Shown: positions 8,708 to 21,651, counted from the first letter of the stretch. The stretch: DNA of 64,000 bases from CAMYMQ01 sp963730305 (GCA_963730305.1 CAVSRB010000003.1:62001-126000); one strand, 5' to 3'. The notes: generated by a model not told the origin, from the letters alone. A program made the numbers and translations.

Positions 8708-9745
8708 ATGCAGTGCATGGCTGTCAAGCGCGCCGGGCGGGCTCGCCGGCGTTGTTCGCCGGGGCGGCATCTGCCAGACTCCGCGGTCCGCCCGCCGGCA
8801 TCCGATCCCCCCACACGCACCGTCCCCGCCTTGGCCACTTCCACGACCTCGACCGCGCTGCCCGGCCGCACCCGGAACCCGCAACTCGGCATTGCGCTGA
8901 TGGTGATCGCGGTGGCCAATCTCGGCGCCATGGAGGCGATCGCCAAGGTGCTGATCGCGGACTATCCGATGCCGATGATCGCGTGGAGTCGGTGGGGATT
9001 CCAATTCCTGCTCTGCCTGCCCTTCTTCATGACGCCGCGGACCGTTGGCTACCTGCGCACGCGCCGACCGGTCCTGCACGCGCTGCGCCCGTTGATCCTG
9101 GTGACGGCGTCTTTCAGTTTCATCGGCGCGCTGTCGCAGATGCAGCTCGCCACCGCAACCTCGCTGGTGTTCACCGCACCCCTGCTGGTTACGGCGCTGT
9201 CGCCGCTGCTGTTGGCCGAGGTCGTCGGCCTGCGGCGGCGCGTCGCGGTCGCGATCGGCTTCTGCGGCGTGCTGGTCATCCTCCGCCCCAGCCCGAACTT
9301 CGACAACTGGATCGCGCTGCTGCCCCTGCTCGCCGGCTTCTGCTACGCGGCCTACCAACTCACCACCCGGCACCTCAGCGGCACCGAGCCGGCGATGACC
9401 CAGTTCTTCTACGTCGGCCTCGGCGGCTTCATCGTCACCAGCATGGTCGTGCCCTTCTTCTGGGTATTGCCGACTCTGACCGCGTGGGGCCTGCTGGCGT
9501 TGTCCGGGGTACTCGGCCTGGTGGGGCAATTGCTCGTCATCAAGGCATTCGAGGCGGCGGACGCGTCGATCGTATCGCCCTTTATCTACACCCAGATCAT
9601 CTGGGCGACGACGTTCGGCTTCGTCCTGTTCGGCGATCTGCCCGACCTGTGGACCATCGTCGGCGCGTCGATCGTGGTCGCCAGCGGCATCTACATCTGG
9701 CACCGCGAGCGCGGTGGCCGCGCCGCGCCCCACGCCGCGTCATGA
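8708..9745 (+). CDS. EamA-family drug/metabolite exporter (first of a tandem pair)
   Basis: About ten hydrophobic segments in two EamA repeats, e.g. IALMVIAVANLGAMEAIAKV and, in the second repeat, GVLGLVGQLLVIKAFEAADA followed by PFIYTQIIWATTFGF and FGDLPDLWTIVGASIVVASG. An inner-membrane permease of the drug/metabolite transporter superfamily; substrate unknown. The start is unclear. The ATGs at 8708 and 8717 give a ~40-residue basic extension, and a TTG at 8831 would sit closer to the first helix; no convincing ribosome site precedes any of them. Divergent from the FHA-cyclase gene and 30 bp before a paralogue with about the same length and the same C-terminal IYIWHRER ending, so the pair arose by duplication. 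Confidence 0.85.
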   Translation: MQCMAVKRAGRARRRCSPGRHLPDSAVRPPASDPPTRTVPALATSTTSTALPGRTRNPQLGIALMVIAVANLGAMEAIAKVLIADYPMPMIAWSRWGFQFLLCLPFFMTPRTVGYLRTRRPVLHALRPLILVTASFSFIGALSQMQLATATSLVFTAPLLVTALSPLLLAEVVGLRRRVAVAIGFCGVLVILRPSPNFDNWIALLPLLAGFCYAAYQLTTRHLSGTEPAMTQFFYVGLGGFIVTSMVVPFFWVLPTLTAWGLLALSGVLGLVGQLLVIKAFEAADASIVSPFIYTQIIWATTFGFVLFGDLPDLWTIVGASIVVASGIYIWHRERGGRAAPHAAS

Positions 9746-9775
9746 CCCGGCCAGCCGAGTGAACCGGCCCCCCCG

Positions 9776-11002
9776 ATGACCCGCCGCACCGACCCCAACG
9801 GGATCGTGCTCTATCTCGCCGCGATCCTCCTGTTCCAGTCGACCAACGTGTTCGCGAAATACCTGATGCTGCACTACCCGGTGCTGGAGGTCGTCTGGGC
9901 GCGCTTCATGTTCAATTTCCTGGTCTTCCTGCCGGTCTTCCTGACGCCCGCCTACCGGCACTACATGCGCCCCGTCGTGCTCCGCCACCAGCTCGGCCGC
10001 TCGGGCCTGCTCTACGGCACCAACATGGTCTTCCTCGCCGGGTTGAGCGTCCTGCCGCTGGCCACCGCAGCCTCGATCATGTTCGTCGGCCCGATGATCC
10101 TGGTCACCCTGTCGGCGATCTTCCTGGCCGAGAAGATCGGGCCGCGGCGGTGGATGGCGGTGGTGATCGGCTTCGCCGGCGTGATCGTGATCCTGCGGCC
10201 CGGCCTCGACTTCACCTGGGCGTCGCTGCTGCCGCTGTGCGCGGCCTTCATGTATTCCTGCTACCAGATCGTGACCCGGCGCATCAGCGCGGGCGACCCG
10301 GCGCCGACCACCTTCTTCTTCACGCCGATGGTCGGCGCGGTGTGCGCGAGCTTCGTCGCGATCTTCTTCTGGAAGTGGCCGACCCCGGTCGGCTGGCTGC
10401 TGATGGTGTCGATGGGCGCGGTCGCCGGCGCGGGCCAGTATTTCCTGATCAAGGGGTTCGAGCGGTCGCAGGCCTCGCTGCTCGCCCCGTTCGGCTATTC
10501 CAGCCTGATCTGGGCGACGGCATACGGCTTCCTGATCTTCGGCGACCTGCCCGACGAGTGGACCGTCGGCGGCGCCGCCATCGTGATCGCCGCCGGCCTC
10601 TACATCTGGCACCGCGAGCGCGCGCTGGGCCGGTATCCGTCCCGACCTCCTCGACATCGCGGTAGCGGCGCTCGGCCTCGAGCAGCGCAGCGGCTTGTCT
10701 CGGCTTCTTTCTCCGCTTCGGCAAGCGCTCGTTGCAGGGCCCGCGCCCTGTCCTCCCGGATCGCGACGATCCGGCGCAGCGCCAGCAGGCCTCCGAAACC
10801 CACCAGGATGGCAAGGCCCGCGCGGTTGAGGTCGCAACAGGCCCACGGCGGATGGCCTCCCGGTCAGGAGCATCCACGCCGAGGCGGCGGTCAAGCACGA
10901 CGAAGATCGCGCCACCGGCGATCGTTGCCGGCCATCGGCGCTCGCCGGGCAGGCGCGGCAGGGTCCAGAGCGGAACGATCTGCAGCCCGAGCGCGACGAT
11001 GA
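9776..11002 (+). CDS. EamA-family exporter (second of pair) with a read-through C-terminal tail
   Basis: Residues 1-~285 are a ten-helix EamA transporter, paralogous to the preceding gene (AKYLMLHYPVLEVVWARFMF near the start, PFGYSSLIWATAYGFLIFGD and GLYIWHRERA at the end). The upstream copy stops about ten residues after IWHRER. Here the frame continues for another ~120 residues of serine-, arginine- and alanine-rich sequence, antisense to a degraded membrane-sensor gene. The tail therefore looks like loss of the native 3' end at a junction near 10625-10640, not a real domain. Function of the transporter core is probably intact; its substrate is unknown. Confidence 0.8.
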   Translation: MTRRTDPNGIVLYLAAILLFQSTNVFAKYLMLHYPVLEVVWARFMFNFLVFLPVFLTPAYRHYMRPVVLRHQLGRSGLLYGTNMVFLAGLSVLPLATAASIMFVGPMILVTLSAIFLAEKIGPRRWMAVVIGFAGVIVILRPGLDFTWASLLPLCAAFMYSCYQIVTRRISAGDPAPTTFFFTPMVGAVCASFVAIFFWKWPTPVGWLLMVSMGAVAGAGQYFLIKGFERSQASLLAPFGYSSLIWATAYGFLIFGDLPDEWTVGGAAIVIAAGLYIWHRERALGRYPSRPPRHRGSGARPRAAQRLVSASFSASASARCRARALSSRIATIRRSASRPPKPTRMARPARLRSQQAHGGWPPGQEHPRRGGGQARRRSRHRRSLPAIGARRAGAAGSRAERSAARARR

Positions 11003-11470
11003 TCGAGACGTTGTAGAGTGGCCAGCGGCGACGGCCGTCGGAAGGATCAGACCGCTGGCGGCGAGGGCGGCAAAGATCGCGGCCCCGATCACAAACGCAC
11101 GCGCGCCGGCGGTATCCGGGGCCGGGTGGAAAGGTGGCGGCCCCAACCAGCATGAAGAGAACGGGCAGGCATTGCCCGCCGAAGACGAGGAGCCGGTCGG
11201 GTGGGTCGTAGCCGATCCAGACGATGCCCATCAGCTTCTGCTCGTTGAAAAGGTTCCAGATCAGCATCGCCAGACGGCGGCTGTATAGCCGAACCAGCGG
11301 TATTCGCCCACGCCGGCCGTCACCAGGGCGAGCAGAGCCGAGGACAGCGGCCATCGCGGCATAATAGGCGACAGCACCGGGCGGCAACTGCGCATGGGTC
11401 TGCGCCAGCGCGGGGCTGGCGGTCAGGGTCGTTGCTGCGAAAGCCTGGAGGGTTATGATGAGGCCGCGAG
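10640..11470 (-). pseudogene. Remnant of a membrane sensor protein (histidine-kinase-like)
   Basis: Minus-strand fragments in changing frames give a signal-like start (LQAFAATTLTASPALA), several membrane stretches (MLIWNLFNEQKLMGIVWIGY, LLVFGGQCLPVLFMLVGAAT, LYNVSIIVALGLQIVPLW) and a final helix ILVGFGGLLALRRIVAI. A coiled-coil segment follows (EDRARALQRALAEAEKEAE, then LLEAERRYRDVEE), like the linker ahead of a kinase domain. The sequence stops there, at the EamA 3' end, with no kinase domain. With the divergent response-regulator fragment at 11523 it looks like the remains of a two-component system. Some breaks may be sequence errors, but the missing kinase domain is a real truncation in this assembly. 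Confidence 0.55.
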
Positions 11471-11522
11471 GAAGACGGGTTATGGCCTGGCTCCGATCCA
11501 CGGCATGTGCGGGAGGACCGCG

Positions 11523-11745
11523 ATGGCGACCGAGACAAGACCCGCGATACACCGCGGTGATCGCTGACGACCACGACCTGATGCGCTCCGGACTTGCCGC
11601 TGCCTGTCGGCGCCGGGCGTGGTCGAGGAGGCCGGGATCCGCGTCGTGGCCCATGCGCGCCATGGCCTCGAGGCGATCGAACTGGTCAAGGCAGCATCGT
11701 CCGGATCTCCTGTTGCTCGACATCTCGATGCCCCATGCCCCTGTC
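11523..11745 (+). pseudogene. Truncated response regulator receiver domain (NarL/LuxR type)
   Basis: Reading across three single-base shifts gives MATETRPRYTAVIADDHDLM, then SGLAAALSAPGVVEEAGIRV and ASPDLLLLDISMPHA. These are the beta1-acidic DD pair and the phospho-acceptor Asp (LLLLDISMP) of a NarL-type receiver. The protein ends about 70 residues in and has no output helix-turn-helix. What follows is the pyrB promoter. It lies divergent to the sensor remnant, the usual arrangement for such pairs. Two of the shifts resemble the insertions seen in neighbouring intact genes; the lost C-terminus does not. Confidence 0.65.
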
Positions 11746-11777
11746 GTGACGCCCGGCAATGATACCCGTCACGACGC

Positions 11778-11807
11778 TTGCCCACCGCGGGCCGGCGACC
11801 CTATAGT
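11778..11807 (+). promoter_or_regulatory. Candidate promoter of pyrB
   Basis: TTGCCC (11778-11783), an 18-nt spacer and TATAGT (11802-11807). The -10 ends only 9 bp before the pyrB ATG (11817), and no Shine-Dalgarno sequence intervenes. If this promoter is used, the transcript would be leaderless or nearly so. Confidence 0.45.
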
Positions 11808-11816
11808 GCCGCTTTA

Positions 11817-12788
11817 ATGAACGCGCCGCCCACAGCCTCCAAGACCGCCTTCCGGCACCGCAATCTCCTGGGCATCGCCGACCTTTCCGCCGACGACATC
11901 AGCCTGATCCTCGACCTGTCCGACGCCTACGCGAAGACCAACCGCGAGCGCCGGAAGAAATCGGACGCGCTCGACGGCCGGACGGTCATCAACCTGTTCT
12001 TCGAGACCTCGACCCGGACCCGGACCTCGTTCGAGCTCGCCGGCCCAGCGGCTCGGCGCCGACGTCATCAACATGTCGGTCGAATCGAGCTCGATCAAGA
12101 AGGGCGAGACGCTGCTCGACACGGCGATGACGCTCAACGCCATGCACCCCGACGTGCTGGTCGTCCGCCACCCGGAGAGCGGCGCGGTCAAGCTGTTGTC
12201 GGAGAAGGTCAACTGCGCGGTCATCAACGGCGGCGACGGCGCCCACGAGCACCCGACCCAGGCGCTGCTCGACGCGCGTCACCATCCGCCGGCGCAAGGG
12301 CCGCCTCCAGGGGCTGACCGTCGCGATCTGCGGCGACATCCAGCACAGCCGGGTGGCGCGCTCGAACATCTACCTGCTCCAGACGATGGGCGCGCGGGTC
12401 CGCGTGGTCGCCCCGCCGACCCTGATGCCGCCCCAGGTCGAGCGGCTCGGCGTCGAGGCCTACTGGGACATGGAGAAGGGCCTCAAGGACTGCGACATCG
12501 TGATGATGCTCCGGCTGCAGACCGAGCGGATGCAGGGCAGCTACGTGCCCTCGATCCGCGAATATTTCCGCTTCTTCGGGCTCGACTACGAGAAGCTGTC
12601 GGCGGCCAAGCCCGACGCGCTGATCATGCATCCCGGCCCGATGAACCGCGGCGTCGAGATCGACAGCGAGGTCGCCGACGACTATCGGCCGCAGCGCGAT
12701 CCAGGAGCAGGTCGAGATGGGGGTGGCCGTGCGCATGGCCTGCCTCGATTTGCTGACCCGCAACCTGCCCGAGGCGGACGCCGCCTGA
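11817..12788 (+). CDS. pyrB: Aspartate carbamoyltransferase catalytic chain, three one-base insertions
   Basis: Condenses carbamoyl phosphate with aspartate in pyrimidine synthesis. Across three breaks (near 12044, 12277 and 12686) the product is ~322 residues, normal for the family. The carbamoyl-phosphate site [16 protein letters not shown], the stretch [15 protein letters not shown], the HPTQALLDA motif and [11 protein letters not shown] are all intact. Each break is corrected by removing one base (GGC-c-CAG, GCG-c-GTC, TAT-c-GGC). The stop overlaps the pyrC start (TGATG), so the two are coupled. No regulatory pyrI is seen. Confidence 0.92.
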
Positions 12789-14105
12789 TGGTCAAGACCA
12801 ATTCCAGCCGTGCGGGACCGGTCGCCTACATCAACGCCCGGCTGCTCGATCCCGCGAGCGGGCTCGACACCAAGGGCGCGCTGGTCACCGAGGGCGGCCT
12901 GATCGCCGACTTCGGCCCGCGCCTGTTCGCCGACACGCCGCCGCCCAGCGTCGACGTGGTCGACTGCGAGGGGCTGTGCCTGATGCCCGGGCCTGGTCGA
13001 CATGCGCGTCCAGCTCCGCGAGCCCGGCGAGGAGCACAAGGAGACGATCGAGACGGCCAGCGCCGCGGCCTCGGCCGGCGGCGTGACCGCGATGGTCTGC
13101 CTGCCCAACACCGAGCCGGTGATCGACGACGTCGCCGGCATCGAGTTCATCGCCCGGCGCGCGCGCGAGGTGAAGGCGACCAAGGTGTTCTGCTACGCCG
13201 CCGTGACCAAGGGCCTGGCCGGCGCGCGAGCTGACCGAGATGGGCCTGCTGGCCGAGACCGGCGCGGTCGCCTTCACCGACGGGCTGCGCGCCGTCGCGG
13301 ACGCCCGGGTGATGCGCCGCGCGCTGTCCTACGCCAAGGCCTTCGACCTGCTCCTGGTCCAGCATCCCGAGGAGCCGAGCCTCGCCGCCAACGGCGCGAT
13401 GAACTCGGGCGAGATGTCGATGCGGCTCGGCCTGCGCGGCATCCCCGCCGCCGCCGAGGTCATCATGATCGAGCGCGACCTGCGCCTGGTCGAGGCGACC
13501 GGCGGGCGCTACCACGCCGCCCACGTCTCGACCGCGGCGGCGATCGACGCGATCCGCCGCGCCAAGGAGCGCGGCCTGCAGGTGACCTGCGACACCGCCC
13601 CGCCCTACTTCACCCTCAACGAGACGGCGATCGGCGACTACCGCACCTTCGCCAAGACCTCGCCGCCGCTGCGCAGTCGAGGCCGACCGCGAGGCGGTCA
13701 TCGCCGGGCTCGCCGACGGCACCATCGACGCGATCGCCAGCGACCACGCGCCCCACGACCAGGATTCCAAGCGGGTGCCCTTCGCCCAGGCGGAGAACGG
13801 CATCGTCGGGCTGGAGACCCTGCTGCCGCTGTCGCTGGCGCTGCACCACAACGGCCGGGTGCCGCTGATCGACGTGCTGCGCAAGCTGACCGCGACGCCC
13901 GGCCGACATCCTGCGCCTGCCGCTCGGGCGGCTGGCCAAGGGCGGGCCGGCGGACCTGGTGCTGTTCGACCTCGACAAGCCCGGCCGGATCGACGTCGAC
14001 GCCTTCCGCAGCAAGTCGAAGAACTCGCCGTTCGAGGACCAGCCGGTCCAGGGCCAGGTCCGGCGGACCGTGGTCGAGGGGCGGACCCTGTACGAAGCGG
14101 CCTGA
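12788..14105 (+). CDS. pyrC: Dihydroorotase (type I, PyrC/PyrX-like), four one-base insertions
   Basis: Second pyrimidine enzyme of this operon. About 437 residues across breaks near 12992, 13227, 13675 and 13901. Visible features: the N-terminal region with [38 protein letters not shown], then [18 protein letters not shown] and [20 protein letters not shown]. The usual metal-binding HxH after MPGLVD is replaced here: residues read [10 protein letters not shown], not DxHVHLREPG. Alphaproteobacterial PyrB-linked dihydroorotases without that HxH are known as inactive PyrX-type chains that partner PyrB. It may therefore be structural rather than catalytic; DHAPHD is retained, so this remains open. 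TGATG overlap with pyrB; plsY starts 4 bp after it. Confidence 0.85.
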
Positions 14106-14108
14106 CCG

Positions 14109-14783
14109 ATGCCGCTGCTCAACATCTGGAACTCCGCCTGGCCCTATTTCCTCGGCGCGCTCGCGTTCGGCTACCTGCTCGGCTCGATCCCGTTCGGGCT
14201 GCTGCTGACCCGGCTGGCCGGGCTCGGCGACGTGCGCCGGATCGGCTCCGGCAACATCGGCGCGACCAATGTGCTGCGCACCGGCCGCAAGAGCCTCGCG
14301 CTGGCGACCCTGCTGCTCGACGGCGGCAAGGGCGCGCTGGCGCTGTGGATCGGCTTCCGGCTCTACGGGCCCGACATCGCCGTGCTCGCCGCGACAGGGG
14401 CGATGCTCGGCCATATCTTCCCGGTCTGGCTCGGCTTCCGCGGCGGCAAGGGCGTCGCCACGGCGCTGGGCATCCTGCTCGTCGCCGCCTGGCCGATCGG
14501 CGCGCTGGCCTGCCTGATCTGGCTGCTGGTCGCGGTGCTGTCCCGCTATTCGTCGCTCGCCGCGCTGGTCTCGATCGCGCTGGCGCCGGTGCTGGCCAAG
14601 CTGTTCACCTGGTGGCACCTGCCGCCGCTGGGCAGCGCGATCACTTACTACCAGCTCGCCGACCTGGCCCTGCTGATCGCCGTGCTGGTGTGGCTCCGCC
14701 ATGCCGGCAACATCCGGCGCCTGCTCTCCGGCACCGAGACCCGGATCGGCGCCAAGAAGCCGGACACGCCCGACGCCGCCTGA
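14109..14783 (+). CDS. plsY: Glycerol-3-phosphate acyltransferase PlsY
   Basis: 224 residues. An inner-membrane enzyme transferring acyl groups from acyl-phosphate to glycerol-3-phosphate, the first step of phospholipid synthesis. The three PlsY motifs are visible: [13 protein letters not shown] with [15 protein letters not shown], then [11 protein letters not shown], and [20 protein letters not shown]. Five or more membrane helices. Length is slightly above 200, with a basic C-terminal tail. It follows pyrC by 3 bp and is unbroken in a region where its neighbours carry frameshifts. Confidence 0.95.
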   Translation: MPLLNIWNSAWPYFLGALAFGYLLGSIPFGLLLTRLAGLGDVRRIGSGNIGATNVLRTGRKSLALATLLLDGGKGALALWIGFRLYGPDIAVLAATGAMLGHIFPVWLGFRGGKGVATALGILLVAAWPIGALACLIWLLVAVLSRYSSLAALVSIALAPVLAKLFTWWHLPPLGSAITYYQLADLALLIAVLVWLRHAGNIRRLLSGTETRIGAKKPDTPDAA

Positions 14784-14873
14784 CCGCCGCCCGGAAAATT
14801 AACCTAACCGCGCCACAATTTCGCCGGATCGCTGGGGTTTCTGGCCGCCACGCGAGCCGATGGAGGGATCGAC

Positions 14874-15374
14874 ATGTGCGGCAAGGAACAGGGTAGCGGC
14901 GTCGGCCTCAAGGTCATCGCCACCTTCGCGGGCTTCTGTGCGCTGACCAGCGTGTTCACCGCCGCGGCGCCGCCGCAGGCGGCCGCGCAGGTCATTCCCA
15001 ACCCCAACGTCCGCCACCTGTTCCGCCAGACCGTTCTGCCCGGCGGCGCTGCGGGCACGCCGCGGATCGGCCTGTGGATCCTCAATCCGGCCAACGGCCG
15101 CGTCCGGCTGTGCGTGCTCGACGACCCGGCGACGCACAAGCAGGACTTCCTGAAATGCTCCAAATGGCAGGGCAGCGACGGCCCGCCGGGCCGCTACGGC
15201 ATGATCGACGTGAGCCGGCGCCTGCCCTACCGCTTCCGTCGGCCGCTGACGCCGGGCCAGCCGGGCACGATCGGCGTCTGGGTCCTCGAGTATCACAGCG
15301 GCGCGGCGCAGGCCTGCGTGGTCACCGACGCCAACGACCCGGCCGGCTCGCTGACCTGTACGAAGGCGCCGTGA
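14874..15374 (+). CDS. Secreted hypothetical protein
   Basis: 166 residues. The N-terminus has a hydrophobic stretch ([20 protein letters not shown]) and an AAAQ cleavage-like site around residue 38, suggesting export. The mature part is small and beta-rich in appearance, with [37 protein letters not shown] and a C-terminal [14 protein letters not shown] followed by LTCTKAP. Four cysteines in the mature part could form disulfides. I do not recognise the family. It stands alone between plsY and dprA, and its stop codon lies inside the first unit of a tandem repeat. Confidence 0.6.
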   Translation: MCGKEQGSGVGLKVIATFAGFCALTSVFTAAAPPQAAAQVIPNPNVRHLFRQTVLPGGAAGTPRIGLWILNPANGRVRLCVLDDPATHKQDFLKCSKWQGSDGPPGRYGMIDVSRRLPYRFRRPLTPGQPGTIGVWVLEYHSGAAQACVVTDANDPAGSLTCTKAP

Positions 15375-15450
15375 CGGGCCGGTGCAAGGCGCCCTGAGCG
15401 GGCCGGTGCCAAGGCGCCCTGACGGGCGGTGCGACGGCGCCTTGACCGGG
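15363..15450. repeat. Tandem repeat of 23-25 bp, about four copies
   Basis: Units begin at 15363, 15386, 15411 and 15434 and share the core AAGGCGCC(C/G)TGACGGGC. The first unit contains the last codons and TGA of the secreted hypothetical gene, and each later unit repeats a TGA. The copies differ by one or a few bases, including single-base length changes. Probably slipped-strand expansion; any terminator or insulating role is inference. Confidence 0.7.
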
Positions 15451-15505
15451 GTCACGCGCAGGACGGCGGGTTGACCCCGCCCCCGTCAGCGAACAAAATG
15501 AAAAC

Positions 15506-16656
15506 ATGGATGACGGCAGCACCGCACCCCGCGCCGCCCTGGGCCACCGCCACCCGCTGACCGACGCCGAGCGGCTCGACTGGCTGCGGCTGATCCGCAG
15601 CGAGAATGTCGGCCCGGTCACCTTCTATCACCTGCTGCGCTACTACGGCTCGGCCGGCGCGGCGCTCGACGCCCTGCCCGAGTTGTCGCGCCGGGGCGGT
15701 CGCAAGCGGCCCGTGCGGCTGTGTCCGGCGGACCAGGCCGAACGCGAGGTCGCGGCGGCCCGGCGTGCCGGCGCCCGGCTGCTCGCGGCGATCGAGCCCG
15801 ACTATCCCGAGCCGCTGGCGGCGACCGAGGACGCGCCGCCGGTGATCTCGGTCAGGGGCGACGTCGGCCTGCTGGCGCGGCCCGCGGTCGGCATCGTCGG
15901 CGCCCGCAACGCCTCGGCCAACGGCAAGCGCTTCGCCGAGCGTTTCGCGCGCGAGCTCGGCGAGGCGGGCTTCGTGGTCGCCTCGGGGCTGGCCCGCGGC
16001 ATCGACGCCGCGGCCCACCGCGGCGCGCTGCCGACCGGCACGGTCGGCGCTGGTCGCCGGCGGGGTCGACGTCTGCTATCCGCCGGAGAACCGCGACCTC
16101 TACGACGCCATCGCCGAGCGCGGCGCGATCGTCAGCGAGCAGCCGCCCGGGCTGGAGCCGCAGGGCCGCCACTTCCCGCGCCGCAACCGGCTGATCTCCG
16201 GCGTCTCGCGCGGCGTCGTCGTGGTCGAGGCGGCGCAAGCGCTCGGGCTCGCTGATCACCGCGCGGATGGCGCTCGAACAGGGCCGCGAGGTGTTCGCCG
16301 TGCCCGGCTCGCCGCTCGATCCGCGCGCCCGCGGCTCCAACGACCTGATCCGCCAGGGCGCGACCCTGACCGAGAGCGTCGACGACGTCTTGCGCGCTCT
16401 CGACCCCGGCCTCGCCCGCCCGGCGGCGGCGCCCGCGGCGGTCCCGGTGATGCCCGCCGCAAGGGACGATGCGGGCCTCGCCGACGTACGTCGAAGGGTT
16501 GAGGAAAACCTGTCCCCGACCCCGACCGGCGTTGACGAACTGGTTCGCGAATGCCATATGCCGCCCTCCGCCGTAGCGGCGGTTCTGCTGGAACTCGAGC
16601 TCGCCGGCCGGATCGAGCGGCATCCCGGCAACCGCGTTGCCAGGCTCGACGGTTGA
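15506..16656 (+). CDS. dprA: DNA-processing protein DprA, two one-base insertions
   Basis: Binds incoming single-stranded DNA and loads RecA during transformation. ~382 residues across breaks near 16046 and 16236. An N-terminal SAM/helical part ([20 protein letters not shown]) precedes the Rossmann core with [36 protein letters not shown], the stretch [20 protein letters not shown] and [22 protein letters not shown]-terminal winged-helix-like domain (~330-380, [20 protein letters not shown]) closes it. The upstream gap contains the tandem repeat. It runs straight into topA, 63 bp on. Confidence 0.92.
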
Positions 16657-16719
16657 CCCGGCCCCGGCCCGAGACCATCTGCGCCGCCTGACGCGCAACC
16701 ACGAATCAGAACGGACGCA

Positions 16720-19382
<2,663 letters not shown>

Positions 19383-19388
19383 GCCCGC

Positions 19389-21651
19389 GTGGCCACCAAG
19401 CGACCGGCTCGCCCCCCGAAGCGCCAAGGCAACTCCGCCAAGCCGCCGGCTGCGCCGGCCGGACGCCGGCCGATGCCGACCCGCGAGCAGATCCTCGAGT
19501 TCATCCGGTCGAGCCCGGAGCCGGTCGGCAAGCGCGAGATCGCCCGCGCCTTCAATCTGCGCGGCCAGGACAAGATCCCGCTCAAGCGGATGCTGACCGA
19601 GCTCAAGGCCGAGGGCCTGTTCGGCAGCGGCAAGGGCGGTCGCGGGCGCACGCCGGGCCGCCTGCCCGAGGTCGGCGTCATCGAGGTCGAACGGATCACC
19701 TTCGACGGCGAGGTCTTCGCCCGCCCGGTCCGCTGGGAATCGGAAGCCAATCCGCCGGCCATCATCGTCCTGCACGACCGCCGGTCGGCGCCCGGCGTCG
19801 GCGACCGGCTGCTCGCCCGCCTCGCCCGCGCCGAGGACGGCGGCTACGAGGCGCGCATCATCCGCCGCATCGAGCGGACCACCGACCGCATCCTCGGCAT
19901 CTACGAGACCGGCCCCGACGGCGGCGGCGTCACCGCCACCGACAAGCGCGTCCGCTTCGACATCACGATCGCCCGCGGCGACGAGGGCGGCGCCAAGGAC
20001 GGCGAGCTGGTGCTGGCCGAGGTGCTGCCGGGCCGGCCCATGGGCGCGCGCCGGGCGCGCATCGTCGAGCGCTACGGCGACGGCCGAGACCCGCGCGCGG
20101 TCAGCCTGATCGCGATGCAGTCGCGCGGCATCCCGACCGCCTTCACCGAGGCGGCGCTGGAGGAAGCCGCAAAGGCCGAGCCGCCGAAGGACCTGGGGAC
20201 GCGCGAGGACCTGCGCGCGCTGCCGCTGGTCACCATCGACGGCGCCGACGCCCGCGACTTCGACGACGCGGTCTGGGCCGCGCCCGACACCGACCCGGAC
20301 AACCCGGACGGCTGGCAGATGGTCGTCGCCATCGCCGACGTCGCCTTCTACGTCCGCCCCGGCAGCGCCCTCGACGCCTGCGCCTACGAGCGCGGCAACT
20401 CGGTCTACTTCCCCGACCGGGTCGTGCCGATGCTGCCCGAGCCGCTGTCCAACGACCTGTGCTCGCTGCGCCCCGACGAGGACCGCGCCTGCCTGGCCGC
20501 GCAGATGTGGATCGACGCCAAGGGCCGGCTGATCCGCCACCGCTTCGCCCGCGCGCTGATGCGCTCGGCGGCGCGCCTGACCTACCAGCAGGTCCAGGCG
20601 GCCCGCGACGGGCGCGACGGACGTCGACATCCCGGACGCCGCCCGGGCGGCGATCCCGCCGCTCTACGGCGCCTGGCAGGCGCTCGACGCCGCGCGGCGC
20701 CACCGCCAGACGCTCGAGATCGACCTGCCCGAACGCAAGATCGAGCTGGACGACGCCGGCCACGTGGTCCGGGTCGCGCCGGTCCAGCGGCTCGACAGCC
20801 ACCGGCTGATCGAGGAGTTCATGATCTGCGCCAACGTCGCCGCCGCCGAGACCCTGGAGGCGCGCAGCCAGCCGTGCATGTACCGGGTCCACGAGCCGCC
20901 CGACCTCAAGGGGCTGGAATCGCTGCGCCAGGTGCTCGCCGACCTGGGCCTGAGCCTGCCCGGCGGCCAGACGATCAAGCCGCGCCAGTTCAACGGCATC
21001 CTCAAGGCGGTGCACGGCACCGCCCACGACCGGCTGGTCAACGAGCTGGTGCTGCGCAGCCAGAGCCAGGCCTATTACGGCCCCACCAACCTCGGCCATT
21101 TCGGCCTCGCGCTGCGCCGCTACGCCCATTTCACCTCGCCGATCCGGCGCTATTCCGACCTGCTGGTCCATCGCGCCCTGCTCGGCAACGCGCCGGGCGG
21201 CCTGCCGCGGGGCGCGGCGGCCAAGTTCGCGGACTGGGGCGTGCACATCTCCGAGACCGAGCGGCGGGCGATGGCGGCCGAGCGCGACGCCTCCGACCGC
21301 TACATCGCGGCCTTCCTCGCCGACCGGGTCGGCGCGGTCTTCCCGGGCGCCATCACCGGGGTGACCCGGTCCGGCCTGTTCGTCGCGCTGGACGAGACCG
21401 GCGCCAACGGCCTGCTGCCGATCAGCCTGCTGCCGGCCGACTATTACGTCCACGACGAGGAGCGCCACGCCCTGGTCGGCGAGGCGACCGGGCTGACCTG
21501 GCGGCTGGGCGAGACGATCGAGGTGCGGCTGCGCGAGGCGACCCCGGTGACGGGCGGGCTGATCTTCGAGCTGGCGGAAGCGCCGAAGGTGACCGGCGCC
21601 GGGCGCCGCCGCGGCGCCGTGCGGCAACAACGGCGCCGCCGGCGGCGTTGA
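19389..21651 (+). CDS. rnr: Ribonuclease R, one one-base insertion
   Basis: 3'-5' exoribonuclease that degrades structured RNA. About 753 residues. A basic N-terminus (KRPARPPKRQG) and winged helix (EQILEFIRSSPEPVGKREIA), then cold-shock domains, the RNB catalytic core with metal-binding Asp in TIDGADARDFDDAV, the region HFTSPIRRYSDLLVHR, and a C-terminal S1 domain (GAITGVTRSGLFVALDETGA). It ends in a short Arg-rich tail. The start is GTG at 19389, seven bases after the topA stop. One extra base near 20621 (GAC-g-GAC) splits the frame. Co-directional with topA, as in related genomes. Confidence 0.93.

Noticed and set aside
10640..11002. C-terminal 120 residues of the second EamA protein as a novel domain
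   Set aside because: The sequence is the antisense of the sensor remnant's coiled-coil region and is low-complexity; the paralogue next door ends where this tail begins.
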